From Psychromicrobium lacuslunae (GTDB lineage Bacteria > Actinomycetota > Actinomycetes > Actinomycetales > Micrococcaceae): a DNA stretch of 64,000 bases. The DNA lies in the NCBI RefSeq assembly GCF_000950575.1, contig NZ_CP011005.1:1240001-1304000 (forward strand), written 5' to 3'. The first letter of the stretch is position 1; each line of letters begins with the position of its first letter. Below are positions 42,942-51,169 of the stretch, one piece after another. A model generated the notes under the pieces. The model was not told where the DNA came from, did no database searches, and saw only the letters and a program-made list of their open reading frames with translations. The position numbers were made by a program, and so were the translations under genes.

Positions 42942-44102
42942 ATGAAGCGCTCGCTTTTCGAGGAAGATCACGAGTTATTCCGCGAAGTTGCCCGAGAATT
43001 CAATCAGCGCGAGATCGCCCCGCACTATGCACAATGGGACGCCGCCCGACTGATGGACCGCGGACTATGGACCAGCGCCGGTGAGCAGGGCCTGCTCGGT
43101 CTAGCGATTCCTGAGGAGTTCGGCGGAATGGGCATGACGGACTACCGTTTCCGCGCCGTTCTTGACGAAGAGTTCGCCCGAGCCAACCATTTTTCGGTCA
43201 GCTTAGCCTTTCACTTGCACGATGATATGGTGCTGCCGCACCTACTCGCCTATGGCTCCGATGAACTCAAGCAGCGTTGGTTGCCTGGCATGGCTTCCGG
43301 AGAGATCGTCAGTTCAATCGCCATGACAGAGCCCGGCGCGGGCTCTGATCTACGCAGCATTCGCACTCGGGCGGTGCGTGACGGTGATGACTGGCTGATT
43401 AGCGGTCAGAAGACTTTCATTGGCAATGGTATTTCAGGCGATGCCGCGCTCGTACTGGCCCGCACGGACGGCAGTAGCGGCCGCGGCCAGGCGGACTCAT
43501 TTTCGCTGTTCATGGTCCGCAAAGGCGAGGGCTACAACACCGGCAAGCAACTGGACAAAATGGGGCTCAAAGCCTCTGACACGGCCGAACTCTTCTTTGA
43601 AAATGTCAGGGTTCCCGGCGGCGATTTGGTCGGTGAGCTGGGGCGCGGCCTTGAATATGTGGCCCATCAGCTCCCACAGGGACGGCTGGCGATCGCGGTA
43701 GCCGGCTCGGCCGTCGCCCGCTCCATCGTCGATGCCACCGTTCTCTACACCAAGGAACGCACCGCCTTTGGCGAGCGAGTCGCAGATTTTCAAAACACTC
43801 GCTTCGTACTCGCCGATTTACAAACTGAGGTGGAAGCCACCGAAAGTTATGTAGATCAGGCCATTAATGCCTTCAATCAGGGTGAGTTGGACGCTGTCTC
43901 AGCGGCAAAAGTGAAACTTTGGGCGAGCGAACGGGTCAAGGCTGTCACCGACCGCTGTCTTCAACTGCATGGCGGTTACGGTTACATTTTGGAATACCCG
44001 GTGGCACAAGCCTTCCTAGCTGCACGGCTACTGACCATCTTTGGCGGTACTAATGAGATCATGCACGAAGTCATTGGCCGCGATCTCACTGGAGAGCGCT
44101 AA
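42942..44102 (+). CDS. Acyl-CoA dehydrogenase
   Basis: Flavoenzyme of 386 residues that introduces a 2,3-double bond into acyl-CoA. Landmarks: AIPEEFGGMGM, SSIAMTEPGAGSDLRSI (about 125-141), SGQKTFIGNGISGD, LQLHGGYGYILEYPV and the C-terminal IFGGTNEIMHEVIGRDL. The Glu at the catalytic position in GGTNEIM is not the catalytic base of short-chain enzymes, and chain-length preference is open. Its stop overlaps the def start (TAATG), so the two are coupled. Confidence 0.92.
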   Translation: MKRSLFEEDHELFREVAREFNQREIAPHYAQWDAARLMDRGLWTSAGEQGLLGLAIPEEFGGMGMTDYRFRAVLDEEFARANHFSVSLAFHLHDDMVLPHLLAYGSDELKQRWLPGMASGEIVSSIAMTEPGAGSDLRSIRTRAVRDGDDWLISGQKTFIGNGISGDAALVLARTDGSSGRGQADSFSLFMVRKGEGYNTGKQLDKMGLKASDTAELFFENVRVPGGDLVGELGRGLEYVAHQLPQGRLAIAVAGSAVARSIVDATVLYTKERTAFGERVADFQNTRFVLADLQTEVEATESYVDQAINAFNQGELDAVSAAKVKLWASERVKAVTDRCLQLHGGYGYILEYPVAQAFLAARLLTIFGGTNEIMHEVIGRDLTGER

Positions 44103-44674
44103 TGACCATCCATCCGGTAGTGATCCAAGGCAATCCAGTGCTGCATCGTCGGGCCGCTGAAGTTACCGACTTCAACGATGAGTTGCGCACCCTCATTGCT
44201 GATATGCATGAGACTAATACCGCCGCCAATGGTGCTGGTTTGGCCGCACCGCAAATTGGCATCGGCTTGAGGGTCTTTGTTTACGCAATGGACAATGAGG
44301 ACGGCGTCGCCCCCCAAGGCGTCTTGGTTAACCCTTCATTGGTGACCGGGAAAGTTTCGGGCAATTCGCCTGATCCTGATGACGAGGCCGAAGGCTGCTT
44401 GTCAGTACCTGGCTATCATTTTCCGCTCAAGCGGGCGGAGTGGGTACGAATCAGCGGCTATGACGGTTTCGGCGAGAAAATTGAATTTGAGGCAACCGGT
44501 TGGTTCGCGCGTTGCATGCAACATGAGTACGACCACCTTGACGGCAAACTGTATGTCGACAAACTGGTCGACAGGTATAAACGGAAAGCCCGACGAGTCG
44601 CCAAGGAACACGGCTGGGGCGTGCCGGGACTGAGCTGGATGCCGGGTGTCGATCCAGATCCTTTCGGACACTGA
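44102..44674 (+). CDS. def: Peptide deformylase
   Basis: Removes the formyl group from the N-terminus of nascent proteins. 190 residues with the three motifs GAGLAAPQIG (about 43-52), EGCLSVPG (metal-ligand Cys) and QHEYDHLDG (two His and the catalytic Glu). The C-terminal extension ending DPDPFGH is as in Micrococcaceae homologues. It overlaps the acyl-CoA dehydrogenase stop by one base and is followed three bases later by an acyltransferase-like gene. Confidence 0.96.
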   Translation: MTIHPVVIQGNPVLHRRAAEVTDFNDELRTLIADMHETNTAANGAGLAAPQIGIGLRVFVYAMDNEDGVAPQGVLVNPSLVTGKVSGNSPDPDDEAEGCLSVPGYHFPLKRAEWVRISGYDGFGEKIEFEATGWFARCMQHEYDHLDGKLYVDKLVDRYKRKARRVAKEHGWGVPGLSWMPGVDPDPFGH

Positions 44675-44677
44675 GCG

Positions 44678-45505
44678 ATGGATATTCAGTCGCTCCTGAA
44701 ACTTGCCGAGATTCGTCCTGCGGATCAGCGGGAGGTCAGCGAACTACTAGCTCAGGAACCGACCGCGCCGGTTTTCCAAGCTCTGCAGATCTTGCGAGAT
44801 AGGCTCGGCAGCATTGGCGAGCCACCACCCTCAGGTGATCAGGAGGAGCTGGTGTGGATGAACGCCTTGCTGCGCTTTCTGCCGGAACAACTTGCCTGGT
44901 ATCAGCAGCAGGGCATCCCCGATCAGGTGGTGCAAGCCACCATTGCCGATATTGGCCGCCATATCGCAATTTCGCGGGTCACTAATGGGCGCTTCGGCTT
45001 GCAGACCTGGCGCTGGCTGACCGAGCACGCCACCGGAACGCTTTATCAGTTAGGCCGGTTGCAGTTCCAGATCCATCCAGGGCCGGCCGCACTCCCCGGA
45101 TTGCAATCGGGAGAACACATTCTCGGCATTCACATCCCGGAGATCCAAGGCAGCCCACTAAGCCCCTCTGCCGTTCAAGACTCCCTTGCGAAGGCAAAGG
45201 ACTTCTTCGCGAGGTATTTTCCTGCGCAGCCGGTAAGGCTTGCCAACTGTATTTCCTGGCTGCTGGACCCCTATCTGTCCGCGAATTTGCCGGCGGAGTC
45301 AAATATTGTCCGCTTTGCGGCACTCTTCAGCCATTATGGCGAGTTAGTGGATACCCCTAGCGATGCTGTCTATTTCACCTTTCGCCGCCGAGATTTCTCT
45401 CAGGTCAGCGATTTACCGCGCGACACCATCCTGCAGCAGGTAGTGGCTGGCCGGATCGAGCACGGCGGAGCCTGGCAGGTAGGCAAAGGCTACCTATCGC
45501 TCTAG
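44678..45505 (+). CDS. Acyltransferase-domain protein (NAT_N / GNAT_C-like)
   Basis: 275 residues with no signal peptide. The pattern FGLQTWRWLTEHATGTLYQ, LGRLQFQ, HIPEIQGSPLSPSAVQDSL and FFARYFP matches proteins annotated as acyltransferase-domain containing, with a helical N-terminal part and a GNAT-like C-terminal part. It starts three bases after def, and an N-terminal modifying activity is an attractive guess from that context. The substrate is unknown. Confidence 0.65.
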   Translation: MDIQSLLKLAEIRPADQREVSELLAQEPTAPVFQALQILRDRLGSIGEPPPSGDQEELVWMNALLRFLPEQLAWYQQQGIPDQVVQATIADIGRHIAISRVTNGRFGLQTWRWLTEHATGTLYQLGRLQFQIHPGPAALPGLQSGEHILGIHIPEIQGSPLSPSAVQDSLAKAKDFFARYFPAQPVRLANCISWLLDPYLSANLPAESNIVRFAALFSHYGELVDTPSDAVYFTFRRRDFSQVSDLPRDTILQQVVAGRIEHGGAWQVGKGYLSL

Positions 45506-45513
45506 CGGAGCCT

Positions 45514-45756
45514 TCAGTTTTCCCGGATCACCCGCTGCAAATCATCCGAACAAGCAGCATGCAGTTTTTCCAGTTGTTGGAGGCGCGCCTCGGTTAGCTC
45601 GCCACTCGCGTAGTCTGCCTGTGCCTTATGAAGCTGGCGCTCGGCCTCCTTGAGGTTTTGTTGCGCTAGTTCTACCGGGTTGAGCATCTCATTCATATTT
45701 TCAGGATGGACCTGTTTTGTGTTGCTTACCAGTCCCTCACGCGGATTTACTGACAT
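45514..45756 (-). CDS. Small coiled-coil protein of unknown function
   Basis: 80 residues. From about residue 25 to 75 the sequence is one long charged helix (NPVELAQQNLKEAERQLHKA, LTEARLQQLEKLHAACSDDL), probably a coiled coil. There is no signal or membrane segment. The start at 45756 has a GAAG-type ribosome site; a shorter start at Met21 is possible. It lies between a converging gene and an HNH nuclease gene. Confidence 0.5.
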   Translation of the reverse strand: MSVNPREGLVSNTKQVHPENMNEMLNPVELAQQNLKEAERQLHKAQADYASGELTEARLQQLEKLHAACSDDLQRVIREN

Positions 45757-45775
45757 CTTCAGCTAACTCACAATC

Positions 45776-46663
45776 TCAGGAGAAGCCGGAGGCGAAAGTG
45801 CTTTGCACAGGGCAACTTCTGAGCACTGAAAGCATCGCCGCTTTCTCCGCTGCATCCAGCCAAAGGCGATAGGCGGCCTTGACCGAGATCTGCCGGGCCA
45901 CGTACTCGCAGCGGAAGGCAACATTTTTCGGTAGCCAACCGGCTGCGTCGGCGTCGCTTTTCTCCTGATTACTAGGACCATCTACCGCCATCAGGTTCAG
46001 CGGGTCGTTGGCGAAGGCCAGGCGCTGCGCCGGGCTGAGCTGCTGAGCACCTTTTTGCCAAGCATCGCTGAGCGCCACCACATGATCAATCTGGACCGAG
46101 CTCGAGCTGCTCGGGCCCCTTCGGAAGGTGAGCTGTTGCCCGGTATAAGGATCGGACAGTCGCCCGGCGGCCACCAGGCAAGCCGCGTGAGGTGTTACTT
46201 CAACATCTTGTAAGTCTCTACGCAAAATGTCATTGCGGGTGTCGCAGCTATTGTGATCCAGATCGGTCCAGGCTTCACCAAATTCCTCACGTCGGTATCC
46301 GGACTTACTGGCCCTCTCACGCACCGGAAGTCTCTGTAGCAGAGCTAAAGCCGCGGTGCTGCGAACACTAAAAACCGGACCCGGTCCTGCCTCGGAGAAC
46401 GGCGATAGCTCGACAGGAGCCTTTTCCGCTGCCAGCCAGTTCGGCAGCTCTTGGCTGGTTTGCCAGCAGCCAAGCCCCGCTCCCAGTAGGAATAAGAAGA
46501 CCACCCCAGCGACAATCTTCCTCACCGAAAACCGTCGAACGCCCTTGTATTGCCACTTGTATTGCCGCTCGTATTGCCGCTTGCACCGCCACTGGGGTGA
46601 GTTTCGATTCACGGTTTCAGGGTAAGGAAGAGAGAGTGCCGATTGCAGCCCTGTACTCAACAT
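45776..46663 (-). CDS. HNH endonuclease family protein (DUF1524), membrane-anchored or secreted
   Basis: 295 residues from the first ATG. The nuclease core is VQIDHVVALSDAWQKGA with LNLMAVDGPSNQEKSDADAAGWLP, the DUF1524/HNH layout of actinobacterial secreted nucleases. A hydrophobic segment (IVAGVVFLFLLGAGLGCW) near residues 50-67 exports or anchors it. Ahead of it lies an odd repeat-derived stretch (QYERQYKWQYKG). A later GTG at about residue 42 would skip that stretch, so the start is uncertain. Four cysteines in the exported part could form disulfides. Confidence 0.78.
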   Translation of the reverse strand: MLSTGLQSALSLPYPETVNRNSPQWRCKRQYERQYKWQYKGVRRFSVRKIVAGVVFLFLLGAGLGCWQTSQELPNWLAAEKAPVELSPFSEAGPGPVFSVRSTAALALLQRLPVRERASKSGYRREEFGEAWTDLDHNSCDTRNDILRRDLQDVEVTPHAACLVAAGRLSDPYTGQQLTFRRGPSSSSSVQIDHVVALSDAWQKGAQQLSPAQRLAFANDPLNLMAVDGPSNQEKSDADAAGWLPKNVAFRCEYVARQISVKAAYRLWLDAAEKAAMLSVLRSCPVQSTFASGFS

Positions 46664-46821
46664 CAGGGAGCTATGTGGACAAACCGGGTGTGATAAGACA
46701 AATGTCTCAGCGTCGCGCTTTCACAGCGCACGTTCAGGCTAGATCGATAACGTGGAAAGCACCTGCACAACAGTAGGGCGAGTGACTAACTCGTTGTTCA
46801 AGCACTGGAAGGAAGAAGATC

Positions 46822-47052
46822 ATGGGTCTTTTCGACAAGGCAGAGAACAAAGCGCAGGACCTGACTGGCCAGGCCAAGGAGAAAATTGGTGAGGCCACCG
46901 ATAATCAAGATCTGCGAGCCGAAGGCGTGGCAGATCAGGGCGAGGCCGGTTTGAAGGATGTCGGGGAAAAAATCAAGGACACCGCCCAAGATCTCGGCGA
47001 TAAGCTGAAGGACGCGGCCGGAAACCTTACCGACAAGTTCAAGAAGGACTAG
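46822..47052 (+). CDS. CsbD-family stress protein
   Basis: 76 residues, hydrophilic and helical: the start MGLFDKAENKAQDLTGQAKE is the CsbD signature, followed by three further charged repeats ending in KFKKD. CsbD-like proteins accumulate under general stress in many bacteria; the molecular role is unknown. It has a strong ribosome site (GGAAGGAAGAAG) and its own terminator, so it is monocistronic. Confidence 0.9.
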   Translation: MGLFDKAENKAQDLTGQAKEKIGEATDNQDLRAEGVADQGEAGLKDVGEKIKDTAQDLGDKLKDAAGNLTDKFKKD

Positions 47053-47098
47053 CCTCGGCCAGCAATTCGGCTGCCGGGCCCCCTGTAATTAGCGAACA

Positions 47099-47134
47099 GG
47101 CCGGTTTTCCGCCAATTATGGTGGAAAACCGGCC
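47099..47134 (+). terminator. Terminator of the CsbD gene
   Basis: 15-nt arms (47099-47113 and 47120-47134) with one wobble pair and a 6-nt loop, 47 bp after the stop, followed by TTCGCT. Confidence 0.75.
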
Positions 47135-47374
47135 TTCGCTCTGCCACAGATCGGGCCGTATAGCGGCTTATCAGTGGACACGTTAGCTTATTGCTATTGC
47201 AATCTGGAAAAACTTAAGCGATTTAGCAAACAAAATTTCGGCCAACTAAAAATGTGACAAACAGTTGCGAGATTACTGTAGCATCCAGCAGTTTCCCAGG
47301 TTTCCATGAAAGAACCAAAGGAGTTGCACAGCATTCGCAACACTAAATCGGTTAATGAATTGGAGGGAATTTTC

Positions 47375-48538
47375 GTGAAACTGCAGAGCAAACTGATAGT
47401 TGCCGCGACCCTGGCAGTCGCCCTAACGACGGCCCCAGCAGTTGCCCTTGCCCAAAGCCCCAATAAGGCGCCCGGCGCCGAGGCGGTCACCGATACTGAT
47501 GGGGATGGCTTGCCCGATCTTTGGGAAACCGATGGATATGACTCCGACGGGGACGGTGTGATTGATGTGGATCTGCCTGCATTGGGGGCAGATCCACGGA
47601 AAAAGGACATCTTCGTAGAGACCGACTACCTTCCAGGCGAACTGCCGAGCGTCGCGGTGTATGACAAGATCGTGCAGATCTTCGCCGACGCCCCGGTGCA
47701 AAACCCCGACGGTAGCACTGGGATCAATATTCACCTTGACGCTGGCTCCGCCGCGCCGGCGGCCCGGTACAACCTAGGTGGCGGGAATGAGATCGCAAAT
47801 GTGACCACTGTCGCTGGTGTCTCGACCGTGGCGAACGCCAAGAGCAGCAATCTTGCTGCGGCTCGTAAACCGATCTTCCGTTATATGTGGTGGGCGGATA
47901 AATATGGCAGCGGTTCCAGCAGCGGACAGGGCTACCAGCCCGGCGATACGTTCCTAGTTACCGTCGGCAAGACCTATTGGAAGAACATCTCCGACGATGG
48001 TAAGGCTGGCACCTTTGTTCACGAACTAGGACACACGCTCGGCTTAGGCCACGGTGGTGGTGACAACATCAACCGCAAGCCGAACTATCTGAGCATCCTC
48101 AATTACGCCTATCAAATCGATGGCATTCCGCTCTCTGGCGGCGGCAAGCTTTACAGCTACTCCTCCACCGCCGCGGCTACCTTGAACGAGTCGGCGCTCG
48201 ATGAATCAGCAGGTCTTGGCGCGGCCGGTGCCGGTTTCAAAACCAGCTACAAGAACGGGCTCGGCAAGACAGTGGTAACTAGCGGCGACGCCAGCGGGCC
48301 CATCGACTGGAACGGTAATGGGGTGATCGACGCAGCTCCGGTATCAGTGGATATCAACGGCGAGGGCGGCAACCAGCAAAGCCTTGCCGGTTACGACGAT
48401 TGGTCTCATTTGCGATACAAAGCAGGAGCGGTGGGCGCCAGCTCTGGCGCTATTGCAGAACGCAGCAGAGCCATTGCCCCTCAGCTAGTCAGTAACGAAC
48501 TGACAGCCGAACTCTACGCAAAAATCAGCCGTCACTAA
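47375..48538 (+). CDS. Secreted zinc metalloprotease-like protein with calcium-binding repeats
   Basis: 387 residues from GTG 47375, chosen because GGAGGG stands seven bases upstream and the signal peptide begins there. The signal ends near VALAQ. Two thrombospondin-3-like calcium loops follow (DTDGDGLPD and DSDGDGVID, about 42-67). The catalytic domain has the metzincin zinc site HELGHTLGLGH (about 219-229). Where metzincins have a Met-turn, this protein reads YLSILNYAYQ, with Leu in place of Met. A third DWNGNGVID loop lies near the C-terminus. It probably works outside the cell. Confidence 0.82.
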   Translation: MKLQSKLIVAATLAVALTTAPAVALAQSPNKAPGAEAVTDTDGDGLPDLWETDGYDSDGDGVIDVDLPALGADPRKKDIFVETDYLPGELPSVAVYDKIVQIFADAPVQNPDGSTGINIHLDAGSAAPAARYNLGGGNEIANVTTVAGVSTVANAKSSNLAAARKPIFRYMWWADKYGSGSSSGQGYQPGDTFLVTVGKTYWKNISDDGKAGTFVHELGHTLGLGHGGGDNINRKPNYLSILNYAYQIDGIPLSGGGKLYSYSSTAAATLNESALDESAGLGAAGAGFKTSYKNGLGKTVVTSGDASGPIDWNGNGVIDAAPVSVDINGEGGNQQSLAGYDDWSHLRYKAGAVGASSGAIAERSRAIAPQLVSNELTAELYAKISRH

Positions 48539-48568
48539 GCCTAGCCAAGCTCGCTGAACCGCGATTTT

Positions 48569-48620
48569 GATTGCTGCTGGCTGTCCTGCATGAAAGCCTC
48601 AGAGCCAGCCAGCAGCAATC
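48569..48620 (+). terminator. Stem-loop after the metalloprotease gene
   Basis: GATTGCTGCTGGCTG (48569-48583) is perfectly complementary to 48606-48620, with a 22-nt loop that can pair further. It lies 30 bp after the stop. Confidence 0.65.
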
Positions 48621-48743
48621 GCCTAAGCCAATAGATACCCAATAGATACCGCACATTCGCTTGCTGACAACCAGCACCTGAAAGGCTGGGAACTTGCTGG
48701 AATTTGCTCCATCCAGAGTAAGGCCCACCTAAACTTGCCAGCT

Positions 48744-48767
48744 ATAAGTGCCACAAAGCGCACTTAT
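48744..48767. promoter_or_regulatory. Inverted repeat upstream of the secreted serine protease
   Basis: ATAAGTGC (48744-48751) and GCACTTAT (48760-48767) form a symmetric site with an 8-nt spacer, 36 bp upstream of the protease start. Size and position suit a dimeric repressor operator; the factor is unknown. Confidence 0.4.
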
Positions 48768-48803
48768 CAACGTAGGTTGTCATCCCCCCACAAGGAGAGA
48801 TAG

Positions 48804-49520
48804 ATGAAATTTACCAAGTTCGTTTCCGCAGCCGCACTCGCCGGATTAGTCGCTACCGGCGGCGTTGTCGGTGCAGCCCAAGCCCAGGCCGTGCAACCGG
48901 CACCGGAGATTGTTGGTGGCAGCGTCGCCAATTACAGCAGTGTCCCCTATGCCACGCAGCTCTACGTCAATGGGCAGTTCAACTGCACTTCCTCACTGAT
49001 TTCCTCCACCTGGGTGCTCACCGCGAAGCACTGTGTTGGAGGCACGGTGAGCGTTCGCGTTGGCAGTGGCGCACTCGGCCAAGGAACTTTGATTTCCAGC
49101 AAGCGAGTAGTCACTTGGAGCGGCGGCGACCTCGCGCTGGTTGAGCTCTCCAGCCCGTACAACACAACCTTCGCCAAGCTGGGCGCAAGCAATCCCAGCC
49201 AGGGCACCCTCGGCCGGATCTACGGCTGGGGTCGGGAAACCACTAACGGTCCTGCCGCACCGAACTTGAAAACCGCTCAGGTCGAGGTGGCAGGCCTAGA
49301 CACGGACGCTTATGGTGGCGTTGCCATCGGTCACTACGGCGTTGACGGTCAGGCTTGGAAGGGCGACTCCGGCGGCCCCTTGGTGATCAACGGCAAGGTG
49401 GTTGGCGTAGCATCAACCAGCGGCAGCGGTGGTACCGACCCGAACGCTGACTCTTACTACACCTCAGTACCTAATGGGGCCAGCTGGATCTCCTCAGTCT
49501 CGGGAGTAAGCGCTAGCTAA
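48804..49520 (+). CDS. Secreted trypsin-like serine protease (S1 family)
   Basis: 238 residues, exported by a signal peptide (about 1-29, ending AQA). The mature chain begins at IVGGSVANYS, the classical activation site. The catalytic triad is complete: His in TAKHCV, Asp in GGDLALVEL and Ser in WKGDSGGPLV. AAGGAGAG precedes the ATG. Only two cysteines flank the His loop (FNC and KHC), giving one conserved disulfide. It may serve nutrition or processing of surface proteins. Confidence 0.92.
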   Translation: MKFTKFVSAAALAGLVATGGVVGAAQAQAVQPAPEIVGGSVANYSSVPYATQLYVNGQFNCTSSLISSTWVLTAKHCVGGTVSVRVGSGALGQGTLISSKRVVTWSGGDLALVELSSPYNTTFAKLGASNPSQGTLGRIYGWGRETTNGPAAPNLKTAQVEVAGLDTDAYGGVAIGHYGVDGQAWKGDSGGPLVINGKVVGVASTSGSGGTDPNADSYYTSVPNGASWISSVSGVSAS

Positions 49521-49667
49521 GCGTCCTGCTCAAATTCGAGAGCAGCTTCACAACAAATTGCTGGGCTCGGAGAGAGCGAACGAAGCTGAAGTCATTCGGC
49601 GTTGCGCCCTCCTCGGCCACTGACACAACCAATGAAGAATCACTGATACGCCTGTGCAGCAGAGGCA

Positions 49668-49699
49668 CGTCCGAGGGATCCGCTAGGATCCCTCGGACG
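49668..49699. terminator. Hairpin between convergent secreted-protein genes
   Basis: CGTCCGAGGGATCC (49668-49681) is perfectly complementary to 49686-49699 around a 4-nt loop, between the serine protease gene and the opposing gene at 49743. Confidence 0.75.
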
Positions 49700-49742
49700 A
49701 TAAGTCAGCATTGATCTGCACAGGGCAACACCTCAGGTTTGC

Positions 49743-50135
49743 TCAAGGTACCTTGATTGTCGGCGTATAAACCTTTTGATTACCCATGTAGAAAACCGCC
49801 TGGAAGTACGAACCATGCGGAACCTGAATTGTTGGACCATATGAACCCGGGTTCCCAAAGAGGAAAGGCACCTGACCGCTAGCCAACTGCGCACCGTTGA
49901 GGTAATAGACATACGGTACGTTGCCCGGAACGATAACGACACCGGGTGGTACCAAAATATCGACTCTGCCCTGTACATAATTGTTGCTCCATACTGAGCA
50001 AGCCAAGACATTATTTGTTCCCACTAGCGTATTGGCACACTTTGACGAAGCCGCATTCGCTGGCGATGCTATCGCGCCGCTCACCCCCACCAGCAATGCC
50101 AGAGTTGCCAGTACGGCAAAGATTCTTCTCTTCAT
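49743..50135 (-). CDS. Small secreted protein, unknown function
   Basis: 130 residues from ATG 50135, which has GGAAGGA nine bases upstream. A signal peptide of 28 residues (cut near ANA) leaves about 100 residues with two cysteines (SSKCANT and VLACSVW), many Val, Tyr and Pro, and no charged clusters, typical of a small beta-sandwich. It is one of three small secreted proteins of unknown family in this window. Confidence 0.7.
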   Translation of the reverse strand: MKRRIFAVLATLALLVGVSGAIASPANAASSKCANTLVGTNNVLACSVWSNNYVQGRVDILVPPGVVIVPGNVPYVYYLNGAQLASGQVPFLFGNPGSYGPTIQVPHGSYFQAVFYMGNQKVYTPTIKVP

Positions 50136-50624
50136 GTCTATGTCCTTCCAAAACACCGATGAGTGGATCTTTGTCCAGCCTAGGCAGACTGGGCCGGACA
50201 TCAAACGGAAGTAATTGGAAGTTTTATTGGAAGTTATTGGAAGTTTTCCTAACTCAAGAGCTTGCCGCTGGAAGTTTGGCTTAAGCCAAATGGGGGCGGG
50301 ACTTGCCCGGCGACTCTGAAGTCAAGGTGCTGCTTGGCTGGTGCTAATAGTGAATCCGGGCGCGGGGCGAGCTGCACAGAAAGTGCTGATCACTGGGATG
50401 GGGATGAGCTACAAAGCTTGCACTGCACAGTTCGCAGCTCGGACTATCGACGTCCGGAAAGCACTCACCCAAGCAGTCCAGCCGGTCGCCAATCGTCAGC
50501 GGGCAGACGAATCGATGACCTGCGCAACGCTGGACGGCATCTCCACCAGGCAAGGCCCGGGCAACATCAAGAACGGAGCCGATAAGGGACCAACCCCACC
50601 CCAGCATCCTTTATTCGCACCTAT
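50136..50624. other. Gene-poor stretch with possible decayed coding sequence
   Basis: Open frames exist on the plus strand (for example 50341-50682) but none has a convincing start or known domain. One of them reads MTCATLDGISTRQGPGNI and then runs out of frame into the holin-like sequence at 50586. I read it as remnants of phage-type genes. Confidence 0.45.
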
Positions 50625-50864
50625 GTGCCGATCATTATCGGAGCTTTTATTGCTTGGCTGCTCAGCCTGGGTATCCAGGTAGACACCACCGTGGAGCCAG
50701 CCTTAATTGCGGGCTTGACTGCTGTCACATCTGCCGCCTACTTCGGGCTCGTCCGGCAATTGGATCGGAAGTGGCCGTGGATTGGTGGGCTGCTAGGTGT
50801 CGCCAAGACTCGGGACTCTTACAGCATAGGGAGAAAGGATCCTCGATGCGAAGGTGTCTTTTGA
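50586..50864 (+). pseudogene. Holin-like phage membrane protein, start codon apparently lost
   Basis: The frame is open from 50586 and reads TNPTPASFIRTYVPIIIGAF, then VDTTVEPALIAGLTAVTSAA and GLVRQLDRKWPWIGGLLGVA. As I recall, this is the layout of the small membrane proteins that accompany endolysins in actinophages. Where those begin with Met, this copy has GGG, with a stop just upstream. A GTG at 50625 could give a shortened protein. The C-terminus also looks altered. No lysin is nearby. Confidence 0.5.
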
Positions 50865-51099
50865 TTGGCATACCGCAAATGTTGGTGACTCCGTTGACAC
50901 ATGGTCAGTAGCTACCGACGAATCTGCAAAGACCGGTCTGACGAATATTTGCGTTGGTGGCACAGATGGACTGCCTGCTGCTCATGTATCGATTTCTTTC
51001 AGTGGCCTAAGCAAGAACCAAAAGAACAGAGCTGCGAAAACTCTCAGAGATGCTGCCGTTGAGAGAGGACGCAGGCACCCGAGAGCTGAACAATCTTAG
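50854..51099 (+). CDS. Small hypothetical protein
   Basis: 81 residues from GTG 50854, with AGAAAGGA 13 bases upstream. The sequence (SFDWHTANVGDSVDTWSVAT, then HVSISFSGLSKNQKNRAAKT) is compositionally normal, and a hairpin with TTTT follows directly, which supports expression. It overlaps the end of the holin-like frame. No family recognised; it may belong to the same phage-derived debris. Confidence 0.4.
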   Translation: MSFDWHTANVGDSVDTWSVATDESAKTGLTNICVGGTDGLPAAHVSISFSGLSKNQKNRAAKTLRDAAVERGRRHPRAEQS

Positions 51100-51103
51100 C
51101 TCT

Positions 51104-51129
51104 GCCCCCCGCCTTGCGCAGGGGCTTTT
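51104..51129 (+). terminator. Intrinsic terminator
   Basis: GCCCC (51104-51108) pairs with GGGGC (51121-51125), with further pairing inside the loop, followed by TTTT. It ends the short plus-strand gene at 50854. Confidence 0.5.
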
Positions 51130-51169
51130 CGTCATTAAGGGCAGCGATCTTGATGCAGGCGGTCTCCAG

